A stretch of 64,000 bases of DNA from Paenibacillus tianjinensis (GCF_017086365.1 NZ_CP070969.1:5792001-5856000); one strand, 5' to 3'; counted from the stretch's first letter, positions 33,180 to 46,750 are shown. Notes: generated by a model from the letters alone, not told the origin. Program-made: numbers and translations.

Positions 33180-34178
33180 TTAGAACTTTTTCTTAACGAC
33201 CTTGTCCAAATGATCTAGCATAATCCCGGTTCCCTTGACCACGCAATGCATCGGATCTTCCGCCACCCAGACCGGAACATGCAGCTGTTCAGAGAGCAGC
33301 TCGTCCAGCCCGTTAAGCAGTGCGCCGCCGCCCGTCAGGACGACTCCACGGTCAATTATATCTGCAGACAGCTCCGGCGGTGTACGCTCCAATACCGATT
33401 TGGCCGCAGCCACAATCATCGAAACCGGGTCCCACAGCGCTTCCTTCACCTCGCCGGACGAAATCGTGAGCGTCTGGGGAAGTCCGCTTACCATGTCCCG
33501 TCCCCTGATATCCATCTCGGCCTTCATGCCGCCGGGGCGGACCGAGCCGATGGAAACCTTGATATCCTCAGCGGTACGTTCACCGATTAACAGTTTGTAC
33601 TTCTGCTTAATATATTTTAAAATGGCCTCGTCGAACTTGTCCCCTGCGACTTTAATCGAGGAGGCGGTAACGACGTCGCCCATGGACAGGACAGCTACAT
33701 CCGTCGTTCCGCCGCCGATATCGACGACCATATTTCCGCTTGGTTGATAAATATCCATACCCGCTCCGATGGCAGCGGCTTTAGGTTCTTCCTCCAGATA
33801 AACATCCCTGGCCCCGCTGCGTTCGGCTGCTTCCCGGATTGATTTTTGTTCAACTGATGTTATGTTCGTGGGGGCGCAGATCAATATGCGGGGCTTAGAG
33901 TACCAGGTACGTCCGCCAACGCGGTCGATGAAATACTTCAGCATCATTTCTGTTATGGCAAAATCAGCAATGACACCGTCCCTGAGAGGACGAATGGTAG
34001 TAATATTGCCAGGTGTACGTCCAACCATGCGACGTGCCTGTTCCCCAACCGCAAGGACCCGCTTCGTATCACTTTCAAGTGTGACCACGGAGGGTTCATC
34101 CAGAACGACTCCCCTCCCTTTGACATGAATGAGCACATTGGCAGTGCCGAGATCGATTCCGATATCCTTGCTAAGCAT
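33180..34178 (-). CDS. mbl: MreB-like rod-shape protein Mbl
   Basis: This is an actin-like ATPase that forms filaments under the membrane and guides side-wall peptidoglycan synthesis. The 332-residue product carries the actin-fold phosphate loops DIGIDLGTANVLI and VDIGGGTTDVAVLS, and the adenosine motif LTGGGALLNGLDELL. The spoIIID-mbl-flhO-flhP neighbourhood is what supports Mbl rather than MreB. ATG 34178 follows GGGGGC. Confidence 0.95.
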   Translation of the reverse strand: MLSKDIGIDLGTANVLIHVKGRGVVLDEPSVVTLESDTKRVLAVGEQARRMVGRTPGNITTIRPLRDGVIADFAITEMMLKYFIDRVGGRTWYSKPRILICAPTNITSVEQKSIREAAERSGARDVYLEEEPKAAAIGAGMDIYQPSGNMVVDIGGGTTDVAVLSMGDVVTASSIKVAGDKFDEAILKYIKQKYKLLIGERTAEDIKVSIGSVRPGGMKAEMDIRGRDMVSGLPQTLTISSGEVKEALWDPVSMIVAAAKSVLERTPPELSADIIDRGVVLTGGGALLNGLDELLSEQLHVPVWVAEDPMHCVVKGTGIMLDHLDKVVKKKF

Positions 34179-34306
34179 AATGAAAGAGCCCCCAAAGTGT
34201 TATTTTAAATGAGAATAGTTAGTTAGTACCAAATTTAAAAATACCATACTTTAGGGGAAGTATACAATGCGCTAAAACTGAATAATAGCTTAAAAATCCA
34301 AAAAGT

Positions 34307-34594
34307 TCATGGCTTTGAGGCTACAGCAACCTCGCGTTTTTTACCGGTCGTTTTTTTATACTTAATTTTTGTCGCTTCTCCCCCCCGCAGATGACGAATC
34401 GATTTGTGATATTCGAGAATGTGCTTCACCTGATCCGCTAAATCCGGGTTAATTTCCGGCAAACGTTCGGTTAAATCTTTATGCACCGTGCTCTTTGATA
34501 CGCCAAATTCCTTGGCTATGGTCCGGACCGTATGCCTGGTTTCCACGATGCAGCGTCCGATTTTGATCGTCCGTTCCTTGATGTAATCGTGCAC
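34307..34594 (-). CDS. spoIIID: Sporulation transcription factor SpoIIID
   Basis: SpoIIID is a small DNA-binding regulator acting in the mother cell to modulate sigma-E genes and later sigK. The 95-residue product is highly conserved: VHDYIKERTIKIGRCIVET, then the helix-turn-helix IAKEFGVSKSTVHKDLTERL, and IRHLRGGEATKIKYKK. GTG 34594 is chosen since GGGAGG lies 7 bases upstream and the protein then begins at the family's HDYIKERT. It lies between spoIIQ and mbl. Confidence 0.96.
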   Translation of the reverse strand: MHDYIKERTIKIGRCIVETRHTVRTIAKEFGVSKSTVHKDLTERLPEINPDLADQVKHILEYHKSIRHLRGGEATKIKYKKTTGKKREVAVASKP

Positions 34595-34791
34595 GCTCCC
34601 GCCTCCCAACTGTGGATAGTTTGGTACATTATATGAGGGGCGGGCCTATATATTCGCGCTTTCAGGACGTGACAAGCCCGGGAAGGCTCATTTTATTTCA
34701 TGGACAACCATAAAGAGCCCGGAATTCGCGGAATGGGACTAAAGAGGTGTTTTTAGTAATAAGCTTAGAGTTACGCCACCGTGGAGCGCAC

Positions 34792-34819
34792 AAAAAAAAC
34801 AGGGGGCGAGCGCCCCCTG
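34792..34819 (-). terminator. Terminator of spoIIQ
   Basis: A perfect 9-bp stem (CAGGGGGCG/CGCCCCCTG) with a 2-base apex and eight T residues on the minus strand, 15 bases past the stop. Confidence 0.93.
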
Positions 34820-34833
34820 AGTAAAAATGCATT

Positions 34834-35574
34834 TTAGCGTTGTGTCAGCAGATCAGACGGATTTACAGGTTTACCATCCTCGTACACTTCAAAGTGCACA
34901 TGGTTGCCAAGATCCTTCTCAATTTCACTGCGTCCCGCTGTTGCCAGCGTATCGCCCTGCTTCACTTCATCGCCTTGCTTCACTTTGATATCACCGAGGC
35001 TCTGATACACGGTCTTCAGATTACCGGGATGGGTAACTTCAACAACCTTGCCGAATACCGCAACATCTTCCACCCGTGTCACCTCACCGCTAAGTGCAGC
35101 TTTGACATCAAACGTTTTGTTATCTTCACGGGCGATGTCGATGCCGTTATTGGTTACAAAGGTGTTGTCATACTGTACCATGGCTGCAACGTGATTTTCT
35201 TCGGTTCCATTTTCATCGTAGAACGGTTTGACCACTTCCACATCACTTGGGCTGGCCACCGGCCAAGCCAGGTTTTCTGCCGATGCGACAACTTCGACTG
35301 CTGCAGGATCTCCAGCTGTACCGGCTTCATTGCCGGAACCAGCGGTGTCCTGTGAAACTACGGCGGCGGTGTCAGAATTCAGCGGCTTCTGGCCGGCATC
35401 CTGATAGAACCACACCAAGGTTAGTATAAGAGCCGCTGCCGCCGTGTAGACTGCCGGGAATACCCAGCGTCTCGATAATACTCTGTTCCATGAAGAAGGC
35501 TTAGCGCCTGAATCTCCCTGCTTGTTTTTGAGAGATTCATCATGGGTTTGTTTGTTTTTGTCTTGTTCATTCAT
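34834..35574 (-). CDS. spoIIQ: Forespore SpoIIQ, M23-type peptidase-like protein
   Basis: SpoIIQ is made in the forespore and bridges the two spore membranes by binding SpoIIIAH. The 246-residue product has a charged cytoplasmic tail, one membrane helix (about 35-57, VFPAVYTAAAALILTLVW), a linker, and a LytM/M23 domain (about 130-240). In the domain the first zinc-site His is replaced, leaving TNNGIDIAR, while the last motif NHVHFEVY remains. B. subtilis SpoIIQ also lacks that His, which supports SpoIIQ and a structural rather than catalytic role. GAGGTGATAA precedes ATG 35574. Confidence 0.93.
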   Translation of the reverse strand: MNEQDKNKQTHDESLKNKQGDSGAKPSSWNRVLSRRWVFPAVYTAAAALILTLVWFYQDAGQKPLNSDTAAVVSQDTAGSGNEAGTAGDPAAVEVVASAENLAWPVASPSDVEVVKPFYDENGTEENHVAAMVQYDNTFVTNNGIDIAREDNKTFDVKAALSGEVTRVEDVAVFGKVVEVTHPGNLKTVYQSLGDIKVKQGDEVKQGDTLATAGRSEIEKDLGNHVHFEVYEDGKPVNPSDLLTQR

Positions 35575-35634
35575 AGTTTATCACCTCAGTAACCAGTGTT
35601 ACCGGGCGATCCGCTTTTATACGTATCTTTTAAG

Positions 35635-36786
35635 TTATTTTTTCAGAAGAGTTGAGACTTGGGTAAAAGAGATGCCGCTGTAGTAGTGTTTGAGAATCTG
35701 GGTGGCCGTGCTGCCTTCCTTAGCCATCCCGTTCGCCCCCCACTGGCTCATTCCTACTCCATGCCCGTTTCCGTAGGTAGTGATGAGTACTTTACTGCCT
35801 TGCCGCTTCCAGGTGAACTGGCTGGAGCGCAGCCCCAGCTTCTCGCGCACCTCGCGTCCGCTGAACACGGTCCCTCCGATGGAAATCGCCTTGACCCGGT
35901 GTCCGTCAGTGAGCGACAGGACCACAGCCGGCAGAGCAGAGGAAGAAGAGGCTACCGGATTCACCTTCCCGGTTGCGGACAAACCCGCGGAGGCTGGAAG
36001 GGCTTTGGACTCCAGGCCCAGCTTGCTGAGCAGCTCAGGGGTGCTGAAGCTAACCGTTACCGCAAGATTCGGTGTAATCGCCAGCTCCCATGGGCTGGCT
36101 ACGCTGCGTAAATAAGGAACGGCAAAATTCCAGTAGTCTTCCGAATTTTCGGTATAGCCCCCGCTGGAGGCGAAGAAGGAAGCCGTGATCGGCTGCCCCT
36201 TATAGGTCATGATCACTCCGCGCGTCTCTAAAGCCGCGCGGCGGAGCTTGGCCAGTGCGGCGCTTTTGCCGCCGTGCTCCCAATCCCGTTCCAGCGTGGC
36301 CAAGGATACGTAAGCCTGATGGCTTACCGTATCACTCACATCCGCCTCCGGAACGGGCACCCCGCTGTGGTCGCCGGCCATCAGGCGGCGGACAATGAAC
36401 GTGCGTGCGGCCACGGCCTGCGCTTTGAGCGCTTCGAGCTCAAAGTCAGCAGGCATCTCGGCCGCCAGCACGCCGCTGACGTAGTCCTCCAGCGGCAGGG
36501 TCTCGATTTGTCCGCTCTGCGACAAATAGACGGAGACCTCCGGCTGCGGGGCTTCCGCAGCCGTTCCCGGCGCAGCCGGGGAGGCCGTGGCCTGCGGCAC
36601 GGCCGGCGGCACCGGCTCATGTCCCCCGCGCAGCGGGACAAGAGCCAGCGGCAGCAGCAGCCCCGCAAGCAGCGGGGCTGCCAGCCAGGCGGCGGGGGCC
36701 AGCCGCCGAAGCCGCGGTGCGCTGCCCGGCCGGCGCACCAAGCGGCGCTTCTGCATTTGGCGTTTCAGATAGCGAAAATCTCTCAT
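35635..36786 (-). CDS. spoIID: Stage II sporulation protein D (lytic transglycosylase SpoIID)
   Basis: SpoIID cuts septal peptidoglycan during engulfment, with SpoIIM and SpoIIP. The 383-residue product has an N-terminal membrane helix (about 30-52), a Pro/Ala-rich linker, and the SpoIID domain with EDYVSGVLAAEMPADFELEA (containing the catalytic Glu), VAARTFIVRRL, FFASSGGYTENSEDYW and the C-terminal GNGHGVGMSQWGANGMA. ATG 36786 follows AAGGAG at 7 bases; the longer ATG at 36810 is rejected. The N-terminal part is markedly G+C rich. Confidence 0.95.
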   Translation of the reverse strand: MRDFRYLKRQMQKRRLVRRPGSAPRLRRLAPAAWLAAPLLAGLLLPLALVPLRGGHEPVPPAVPQATASPAAPGTAAEAPQPEVSVYLSQSGQIETLPLEDYVSGVLAAEMPADFELEALKAQAVAARTFIVRRLMAGDHSGVPVPEADVSDTVSHQAYVSLATLERDWEHGGKSAALAKLRRAALETRGVIMTYKGQPITASFFASSGGYTENSEDYWNFAVPYLRSVASPWELAITPNLAVTVSFSTPELLSKLGLESKALPASAGLSATGKVNPVASSSSALPAVVLSLTDGHRVKAISIGGTVFSGREVREKLGLRSSQFTWKRQGSKVLITTYGNGHGVGMSQWGANGMAKEGSTATQILKHYYSGISFTQVSTLLKK

Positions 36787-36891
36787 CTCTATGCTCCTTC
36801 CGTAAGTCACCGGTGATTCTTATAGATATGAATTTCCGGGTGCTGCTAGAACGCTATTCTGAGAGTGAGAGAGTTCAAAAAAACAGAACCT

Positions 36892-36925
36892 AAAAAAGAC
36901 TGCCCCGCATATGCGGAGCAGTCTT
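36892..36925 (-). terminator. Terminator of murA
   Basis: AAGACTGCCCCGC/GCGGAGCAGTCTT stem with a 3-base loop and a T-run on the minus strand, 19 bases past the stop. Confidence 0.92.
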
Positions 36926-36943
36926 CGTCGTTATTTACAATAA

Positions 36944-38305
36944 TTATACCCAGGTCGGCTGAATCTGGAAGCGCGGCTTCAGCTCTTCACTTCTTGCCGT
37001 TTCAGGTTTGAGGACCTCTTCCTTTACAACCGGAGCAGGCGACTCTTCCATGGAAATCCGCCATATGTCCGCACCAAGTCCCGACAGTTTCTCGGCCAGA
37101 TTCACATAACCGCGGTCAATGTGATGGGTTCCGCTGACTTCTGTAGTCCCTTCGGCAACAAGCCCTGCCAAAATAAGTGCAGCGCCTGCACGCAGGTCTG
37201 TAGCGCATACCTTAGCACCCACCAGCTGCGCATTTCCAGTCACAATGGCCGAACGTCCTTCGATCTTGATCTCAGCGTTCATGTTGTGGAATTCATCCAC
37301 ATGCATGAACCGGTTCTCAAATACCGTCTCCGTTACAACTGCAGTGCCTTCGGAGCGGAGCAGCAGCGCCATCATCTGCGACTGCATATCAGTAGGGAAA
37401 CCAGGGTACGGCAAAGTCTTCAAATCCACAGCCTTCAACGGCTTGTCGCCGATGACCCGTATACCGTTCTCATCCGGGATAATAGTAACGCCCATTTCCT
37501 CCATCTTAGCAATAACAGGACCGAGGTGATCGGCAATTGCGCCTTCCACATACACATCACCGCCTGTAATCGCTGCAGCCGCCATATAGGTACCAGCTTC
37601 GATCCGGTCAGGAATCACATGATGTTTCACGCCATGCAGGCGCTCAACCCCTTCAATCCGGATAACGCCTGTTCCTGCCCCGCGGACAATACCGCCCATG
37701 CCGTTCAGGTAGTTGGCCAAATCGACAATTTCCGGTTCCTTAGCGGCATTCTCAATGACCGTAACCCCTTCAGCGAGTGCTGCGGCCATCATTATATTTT
37801 CGGTCGCTCCTACGCTGGCTACATCCAAATACACTTTAGCCCCGCGCAGCCGTCCGTTTGATTTCGCTTCAATGTAGCCCTGACCCAGACTGATTTCGGC
37901 TCCCAGAGCTTCAAACCCTTTGAGATGCTGGTCAATCGGTCTTGTGCCGATGGCACAGCCTCCAGGCAGGGAAATACGCGTATGCCCCATACGGGACAGG
38001 AGTGGGCCCATTACTAAGAAGGATGCCCGCATTTTCCGCACCCATTCATAAGGTGCTTCACAGGAAGTAATGCTTCTAGCATCAACCTCGATGATATCAT
38101 TCTGGTATGTAACACCCGCACCCAGAGATTCCAGCACTTTGCTGATGGTCATTACATCGTCTAGCGGAGGAGCGTCCACAATGACGCTTACTCCTTCTTC
38201 TGCCAATAGAGAGGCGGCTATGATCGGTAGTACGGAATTTTTTGCGCCGCTTACTTTCACGCTCCCGGTCAATCTGTTGCCACCGCGGACGATAAATTTG
38301 CTCAT
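36944..38305 (-). CDS. murA: UDP-N-acetylglucosamine 1-carboxyvinyltransferase MurA
   Basis: MurA catalyses the first committed step of peptidoglycan synthesis, adding enolpyruvate to UDP-GlcNAc. The 453-residue product has the EPSP-synthase-like fold. The active-site cysteine lies in [16 protein letters not shown], and [14 protein letters not shown] starts the protein. The C-terminus extends past the usual end (about 20 residues after WRISMEE), rich in Pro and Glu. Its place before spoIID agrees with murAA of B. subtilis. I see no rifamycin- or fosfomycin-related change, since the Cys is intact. Confidence 0.95.
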   Translation of the reverse strand: MSKFIVRGGNRLTGSVKVSGAKNSVLPIIAASLLAEEGVSVIVDAPPLDDVMTISKVLESLGAGVTYQNDIIEVDARSITSCEAPYEWVRKMRASFLVMGPLLSRMGHTRISLPGGCAIGTRPIDQHLKGFEALGAEISLGQGYIEAKSNGRLRGAKVYLDVASVGATENIMMAAALAEGVTVIENAAKEPEIVDLANYLNGMGGIVRGAGTGVIRIEGVERLHGVKHHVIPDRIEAGTYMAAAAITGGDVYVEGAIADHLGPVIAKMEEMGVTIIPDENGIRVIGDKPLKAVDLKTLPYPGFPTDMQSQMMALLLRSEGTAVVTETVFENRFMHVDEFHNMNAEIKIEGRSAIVTGNAQLVGAKVCATDLRAGAALILAGLVAEGTTEVSGTHHIDRGYVNLAEKLSGLGADIWRISMEESPAPVVKEEVLKPETARSEELKPRFQIQPTWV

Positions 38306-38389
38306 TTCGGTTTCCCTCCGCGTCCATTATTTCTTAAATTAATTTTGAATGTAAGATGCAGCTGTTAAAATATTGAATATTCCGCCAGT

Positions 38390-38408
38390 GTGCCCGATGT
38401 GCGGGCAC
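38390..38408. repeat. Small GC-rich hairpin between DUF1146 gene and murA
   Basis: GTGCCCG and CGGGCAC pair perfectly around a 5-base loop (38390-38408). No T-run follows on either strand. Confidence 0.35.
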
Positions 38409-38504
38409 GTTCCTTAAACATCAGTGTTGACATAATAAAACCTTATTATTCGACATCATTTTCACTCGGTTGGCCTAAGACAGATATAACCAAACCCCTA
38501 GTCC

Positions 38505-38762
38505 TTAAAACATGTTACGAATCTGTCCGCTCCAGCTCAAGTAATCCAGCAGGAAGCCCGCCACGAAGTGGCCGAGGACGATTGCCAGCAGTAAGTGCAG
38601 CAGTCTGCCTTGTGGGCTCTTGGGATATCTTATGACCAAATCGAGCTTAAGGTTCTGAAGTGCCCACCAAGATAATACTACACAGAGCAAAGAAACGATC
38701 ATCGAGACCAAACCGCTGGTACTGATCGCGCTGGACAAATCATCATACAACATTTGATCCAT
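38505..38762 (-). CDS. ywzB: DUF1146 family small membrane protein (YwzB-like)
   Basis: The 85-residue protein has two predicted membrane helices (about 17-36, LVSMIVSLLCVVLSWWAL, and about 53-72) with an intervening conserved NLKLDLVIRYPKSPQGRLL. This is the DUF1146 pattern. Its position between atpC and murA matches ywzB in B. subtilis. Function is not known. GGAGGGG precedes ATG 38762. Confidence 0.82.
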   Translation of the reverse strand: MDQMLYDDLSSAISTSGLVSMIVSLLCVVLSWWALQNLKLDLVIRYPKSPQGRLLHLLLAIVLGHFVAGFLLDYLSWSGQIRNMF

Positions 38763-38920
38763 CTAACCCCTCCGTGTATATGTTACTTGGAAATCGACTC
38801 TTATATCATACTTGCGTAGATGAAAAGAATCCAGTACTTTTGCAAATTTTTAAACATTACATGCTCAGATAGCTTGGGTTGTTACTAGATAGTCACATAA
38901 TCATAGTTTTGCTCCAACCA

Positions 38921-38985
38921 AGAAAAACGGCTTTATGGCCTTTTTAAGGACGGTATCCGTTTGTGCGAGATAGAGAAGAATAACT
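38921..38985. repeat. Dispersed hairpin repeat, copy 2
   Basis: AAACGG (38925-38930) and CCGTTT (38957-38962) form the outer arms, with an inner CCTT/AAGG stem and the same downstream tail as copy 1 (TGC-GA-AGAGAA-AATAA). It lies in the 38763-39056 gap between the DUF1146 gene and the atpC terminator; the rest of that gap shows no gene. Confidence 0.75.
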
Positions 38986-39013
38986 TAGAGTGTGAACCCT
39001 ATAAATTCTTATC

Positions 39014-39049
39014 TTAAAAAAAAGCAGCCAAGCCAGAGGCTTGACCGCT
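39014..39049 (-). terminator. Terminator of the ATP synthase operon
   Basis: AGCAGCCAAGCC pairs with GGCTTGACCGCT around a 3-base loop, followed on the minus strand by nine T residues, 8 bases past atpC. Confidence 0.93.
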
Positions 39050-39056
39050 TATTTGA

Positions 39057-39473
39057 TTACTGTTGTCCTTTTCCAGTGGACACTTTGATCCGTGTAACGG
39101 CGCGTTGAAGCGCCAGCTCCGCACGGCGGTGATCAATATCATCCTGTTTACTGCGGGACTGAAGACGGCGCTGAGCCCGTTCTTTAGCCGCTTCGGCACG
39201 TTCAACATCGATATCCTTAGGAAGCTCGGCACTTTCGGCCAGCACGGTCACCTTGTCTTTATGCACTTCCACGAACCCGCCATGAACAGCGATTATGGTC
39301 GTAACACCATCCGCCTTAACGAACATCGGAGCAACCTGAAGTGGAGTCACAAGGGGAATGTGTCCCGGCAAAATACCCAGGTCGCCATCGGCTCCCTTTA
39401 CAGTCAGGCTATTAACCTGCTTGGAGTAAACGAGATGCTCCGGCGTGACAATTTCCAACAGAAAGGTATTCAC
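39057..39473 (-). CDS. atpC: ATP synthase F1 epsilon subunit
   Basis: This subunit links the rotor stalk to F1 and can inhibit ATP hydrolysis. The 138-residue product has the beta-sandwich N-terminal domain (FLLEIVTPE, GADGDLGILPGHIPLVTPL) and a C-terminal helical pair with ERAEAAKERAQRRLQ. I choose GTG 39473, 7 bases after AGGAGG; the ATG at 39479 sits directly against that ribosome site. A 98-base intercistronic region with two hairpins separates it from atpD. Confidence 0.95.
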   Translation of the reverse strand: MNTFLLEIVTPEHLVYSKQVNSLTVKGADGDLGILPGHIPLVTPLQVAPMFVKADGVTTIIAVHGGFVEVHKDKVTVLAESAELPKDIDVERAEAAKERAQRRLQSRSKQDDIDHRRAELALQRAVTRIKVSTGKGQQ

Positions 39474-39488
39474 TTTCATTCCTCCTAA

Positions 39489-39566
39489 AAGCTTAACTTC
39501 GTTAAGCTCGCATCGAAAGCATAAGCTTAAGCTTTACGAAGTAAAGCTCGCTATCGAGAAGCATGA
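39489..39566. repeat. Two tandem hairpin units between atpD and atpC
   Basis: Unit 1 has arms AGCTTAAC/GTTAAGCT (39490-39508, loop TTC) and unit 2 has AGCTTTAC/GTAAAGCT (39530-39548, loop GAA). The period is 40 bases, and each has a tail related to TCGAAAGCAT. Both stems are perfect although the sequences differ. Confidence 0.85.
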
Positions 39567-39577
39567 TCTAAACAGAA

Positions 39578-41907
<2,330 letters not shown>

Positions 41908-41923
41908 GATTTCACCACCTTAG

Positions 41924-42027
41924 AGCTTTGACGAAGTCAAAGCTGACCTCGTAAGCATATACTGAGCTTTGACGAAGTCAAAGCTATCTTCGTAAGCATA
42001 TCCCAAAGCTTTGGCAGTGCCAAAGCT
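41924..42027. repeat. Three tandem covarying hairpin units between atpA and atpG
   Basis: Units at 41924-41944, 41965-41985 (AGCTTTGAC/GTCAAAGCT, loop GAA) and 42007-42027 (AGCTTTGGC/GCCAAAGCT, loop AGT) recur with a period of 41-42 bases. The first two share the tail TCGTAAGCATA. Each stem is 9 perfect pairs. Between the units, A and T of one pair become G and C, so pairing is retained. Confidence 0.88.
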
Positions 42028-42060
42028 CCGGTTCAGACTAACTTTGTATGTGTATAACGA

Positions 42061-44131
<2,071 letters not shown>

Positions 44132-44135
<4 letters not shown>

Positions 44136-44620
44136 GATCGGCCTCCTACCTCTTTGAGGTATTGATCAACAAGCTGTTCCTGTTCGCCGTCAGCCTTAAC
44201 TTCTTTTTCAAGCAGCTTGGAAGCGATTCGAACCGATGCTGTTCCCAGCTCGCTGCGCAGTGCTTCCACTGCCTTGTTTTTCTCACTTTCAATATCGCGG
44301 ACAGCCTCGTCCTTAAGACGGTTAGCTTCTGCCTTGGCCTGCTCCAGAATACGGTCAACCTGATTGCTACTCGTAGCCTGCGATTGTTGAATGATGTTAT
44401 GTGCCTCCTGGCGCGCCTGCTGCAGAGCCTGCTTCTGTTCTTCTACATAAGAAACAGCCTGTTCTCTGGTTTTGGACGCTTCATCCATTTGCTGCAGCAC
44501 AAGTTCACGCCGTTTTTCCATTACGGAAAACAACGGCCCGAAAGCGTACTTGTTCAGCAAAAAGTATAAAATCCCGAAGGCAATGATAGCCAACACGGAA
44601 GATTCCCATACAAAAGACAA
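44132..44620 (-). CDS. atpF: ATP synthase Fo b subunit
   Basis: Peripheral stalk. The 162-residue product has one N-terminal membrane helix (VLAIIAFGILYFLLNKYAF) and a long amphipathic helix (about 30-155). The start is TTG 44620, with AAGGAG 9 bases upstream; no better start is present. Confidence 0.95.
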
Positions 44621-44730
44621 TGTTAGACACTCCTTTCCGTTGCACGTTCAAGGTGAAAACTTATACATTCTTATAGTCTAAAAAGAAGGCGCGGAGGGCT
44701 GTTGCCTTCCCCGCCAAACATTTGTAAATC

Positions 44731-44982
<252 letters not shown>

Positions 44983-45059
44983 TTAGTGTGTATTAATGAG
45001 CCAAACCTGAAGTATGCTTCACCCTTGGCATAAATCTTAACTCTTTGCGGCTGTCTAAG

Positions 45060-45887
45060 TTAGTGCTCGTCGTGGGTTTCCAGCATTTGCGAGAAATACA
45101 CCATGGTCAGCATAACGAAGATGAACGCCTGAATAGTACCGATGAACAAACTGAAGCCTTGCCACACAATCAAGCCGAGCACTGAAGCAATCCAGCCTCC
45201 TACACCAAGCGCAGCCAATTTGAGGATAACCGATATCAGTACTTCTCCGGCAAAGATATTACCGAATAGACGCATACCGTGTGTCAAAAGCTTCGACACC
45301 TGCTCAATCAGATTGATTGGGAAGAAGAACGGGTAAGGCTCGAAATAGTGTTTGAAGTAATTTTTGGTGTTGCGGGTAATCCCCAGAATGTGCGACAGCA
45401 GGAAGATCATTACCGCAAGCCCCATAGCAACGGCTGGATCGGCTGTCGGTGATTTCCACCAGGCAACCCCCACTTCGATTTCTTCATGGGAAGCAGGATC
45501 TGCAGCTGCGTGAAGCTTATCAAGCTCCTTCACGACCGGCTCGATTTGCTTGCCAAAAATCTTGGCGTGTTCCGCATCATGATAATCCGTAACCACACCG
45601 AGCGGAAGTCCGAGCAAGTTACCTACAAACAGGAACATAATCAGCGCAAGACCCAAAGAAAGAAAAGGTCTGCCCTTCTTCAAATCCATCGTGCTGGAAA
45701 TCAGTCCTTGAACGAATTCAACCGCCCACTCCAGGAAATTCTGCAGCTTACCGGGATTCTCGACCGACAAGTTGCGCGTAGCTAGAAGTCCGAGTACTAA
45801 ACAAATGGTACAAGTCACTAATAGCATGAGCACGATAGAAAGGTCGATATGTAAGCCGCCTAGCATAATAACTGGTGATTTATGCAT
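45060..45887 (-). CDS. atpB: ATP synthase Fo a subunit
   Basis: Provides the ion half-channels next to the c ring. The 275-residue product has five to six membrane helices. The essential Arg is in LLTHGMRLFGNIFAGEVLI. A loop around residues 95-140 is rich in Asp, Glu, His and Lys. ATG 45887 follows AAGGGGTG; the longer GTG at 45896 lies inside that ribosome site. Confidence 0.96.
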   Translation of the reverse strand: MHKSPVIMLGGLHIDLSIVLMLLVTCTICLVLGLLATRNLSVENPGKLQNFLEWAVEFVQGLISSTMDLKKGRPFLSLGLALIMFLFVGNLLGLPLGVVTDYHDAEHAKIFGKQIEPVVKELDKLHAAADPASHEEIEVGVAWWKSPTADPAVAMGLAVMIFLLSHILGITRNTKNYFKHYFEPYPFFFPINLIEQVSKLLTHGMRLFGNIFAGEVLISVILKLAALGVGGWIASVLGLIVWQGFSLFIGTIQAFIFVMLTMVYFSQMLETHDEH

Positions 45888-45916
45888 GTTTCTCACCCCT
45901 TTCTCCGTTGCAGCCT

Positions 45917-46294
45917 TTATCTTTCTCTACGCGAAAACCCAATCCCTATTATAATAAGAAGAATTGGAGCCAAGAGCAAACCACCAGCCACCGCAATCAT
46001 ATTGAAAACCTGCGGCGCTTTAAAGGCAACCATTACACCTAAGAGACTCAGTGCAGCACGGGTCAGAAACCCCAGGCTTACACGCCTCTTGCCTTCGCCA
46101 GCCATGGTATCCGCCACTTGCCGGACTTTATAGCCGAGGTAGGTCAGATTGATGCAGCCAATCGCTCCGCCAAGCGCCAAACCCAAAGCTATACTCCGGA
46201 CATCCGGGGATAAAGCCGCAGCCAGAACGCAAACAACCACGAAGCAAAGTGTTGCCAACGCCAATACCTTGCGGTACCGGGACAAATCATCCAT
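45917..46294 (-). CDS. atpI: ATP synthase subunit I
   Basis: Four membrane helices, 125 residues. AtpI proteins help c-ring assembly. Sequence: a short charged N-terminus (MDDLSRYRKVLAL), then alternating hydrophobic segments with GLALGGAIGCINLTYLGYK. ATG 46294 follows GGAGGAAAGTG and overlaps the atpZ stop. Confidence 0.85.
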   Translation of the reverse strand: MDDLSRYRKVLALATLCFVVVCVLAAALSPDVRSIALGLALGGAIGCINLTYLGYKVRQVADTMAGEGKRRVSLGFLTRAALSLLGVMVAFKAPQVFNMIAVAGGLLLAPILLIIIGIGFSRRER

Positions 46295-46541
46295 CACTTT
46301 CCTCCATGACAGCTTTAATAATGAAGACGATACCTGTTATTCCACACAGAACACCCAAAACGACACCCAGCGCCACTCCAATTCCGGAGCTGTTCCACTT
46401 GCTGTCAAGCCATTTCCCCAAGAAATAGCCCCCTAAAGTAAAGGCGGCCAAATCAATGCCGACGGCACTGACGAGACTCATGGCTTTGAGTGCTTTTCCC
46501 GTTTGTTTCTGCGGATCTGAGGGGGGTTCAGGACCCTTCAT
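46287..46541 (-). CDS. atpZ: AtpZ/AtpI-family protein
   Basis: The 84-residue protein has two membrane helices joined by a short loop (GGYFLGKWLDSKWNSSGIG), typical of AtpZ. It opens the atp operon, about 28 bases past the promoter. In some bacteria AtpZ with AtpI forms a magnesium/calcium-related membrane complex; here the role is inferred. Confidence 0.85.
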   Translation of the reverse strand: MKGPEPPSDPQKQTGKALKAMSLVSAVGIDLAAFTLGGYFLGKWLDSKWNSSGIGVALGVVLGVLCGITGIVFIIKAVMEESDG

Positions 46542-46568
46542 TTGAACACATCCTTAGAAGTCCCATTC

Positions 46569-46598
46569 ATTTTACTGAATGTTACAAGAGTTTGTCAA
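46569..46598 (-). promoter_or_regulatory. Sigma-A promoter of the atp operon
   Basis: TTGACA (46593-46598) is perfect, TAAAAT (46569-46574) one mismatch, spacing 18 bases on the minus strand. Confidence 0.8.
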
Positions 46599-46731
46599 TC
46601 CAGCGAAAATCGGGGGTTTTTCGGATGAAAGTATGAAAATAATCACAGCAAAACATTCCAAAACCATATAAACCGTACAGTTTTACTGTATGTTGATTTT
46701 GGTCATTTCAAAATATCATTTCACAGCCTCA

Positions 46732-46750
46732 ACGTTCACTTTGTGAACAT
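46732..46750. repeat. Hairpin across the wecB stop codon
   Basis: GTTCAC (46734-46739) and GTGAAC (46743-46748) pair around three bases, extendable by one G-T and one A-T pair. It spans the stop of the 2-epimerase gene and lacks a T-run. Confidence 0.4.

Noticed and set aside
41924..42027. CRISPR array in the atpA-atpG gap
   Set aside because: Repeats are palindromic with a 41-base period, no unique spacers of normal length and no cas genes; they are hairpin units within an operon.
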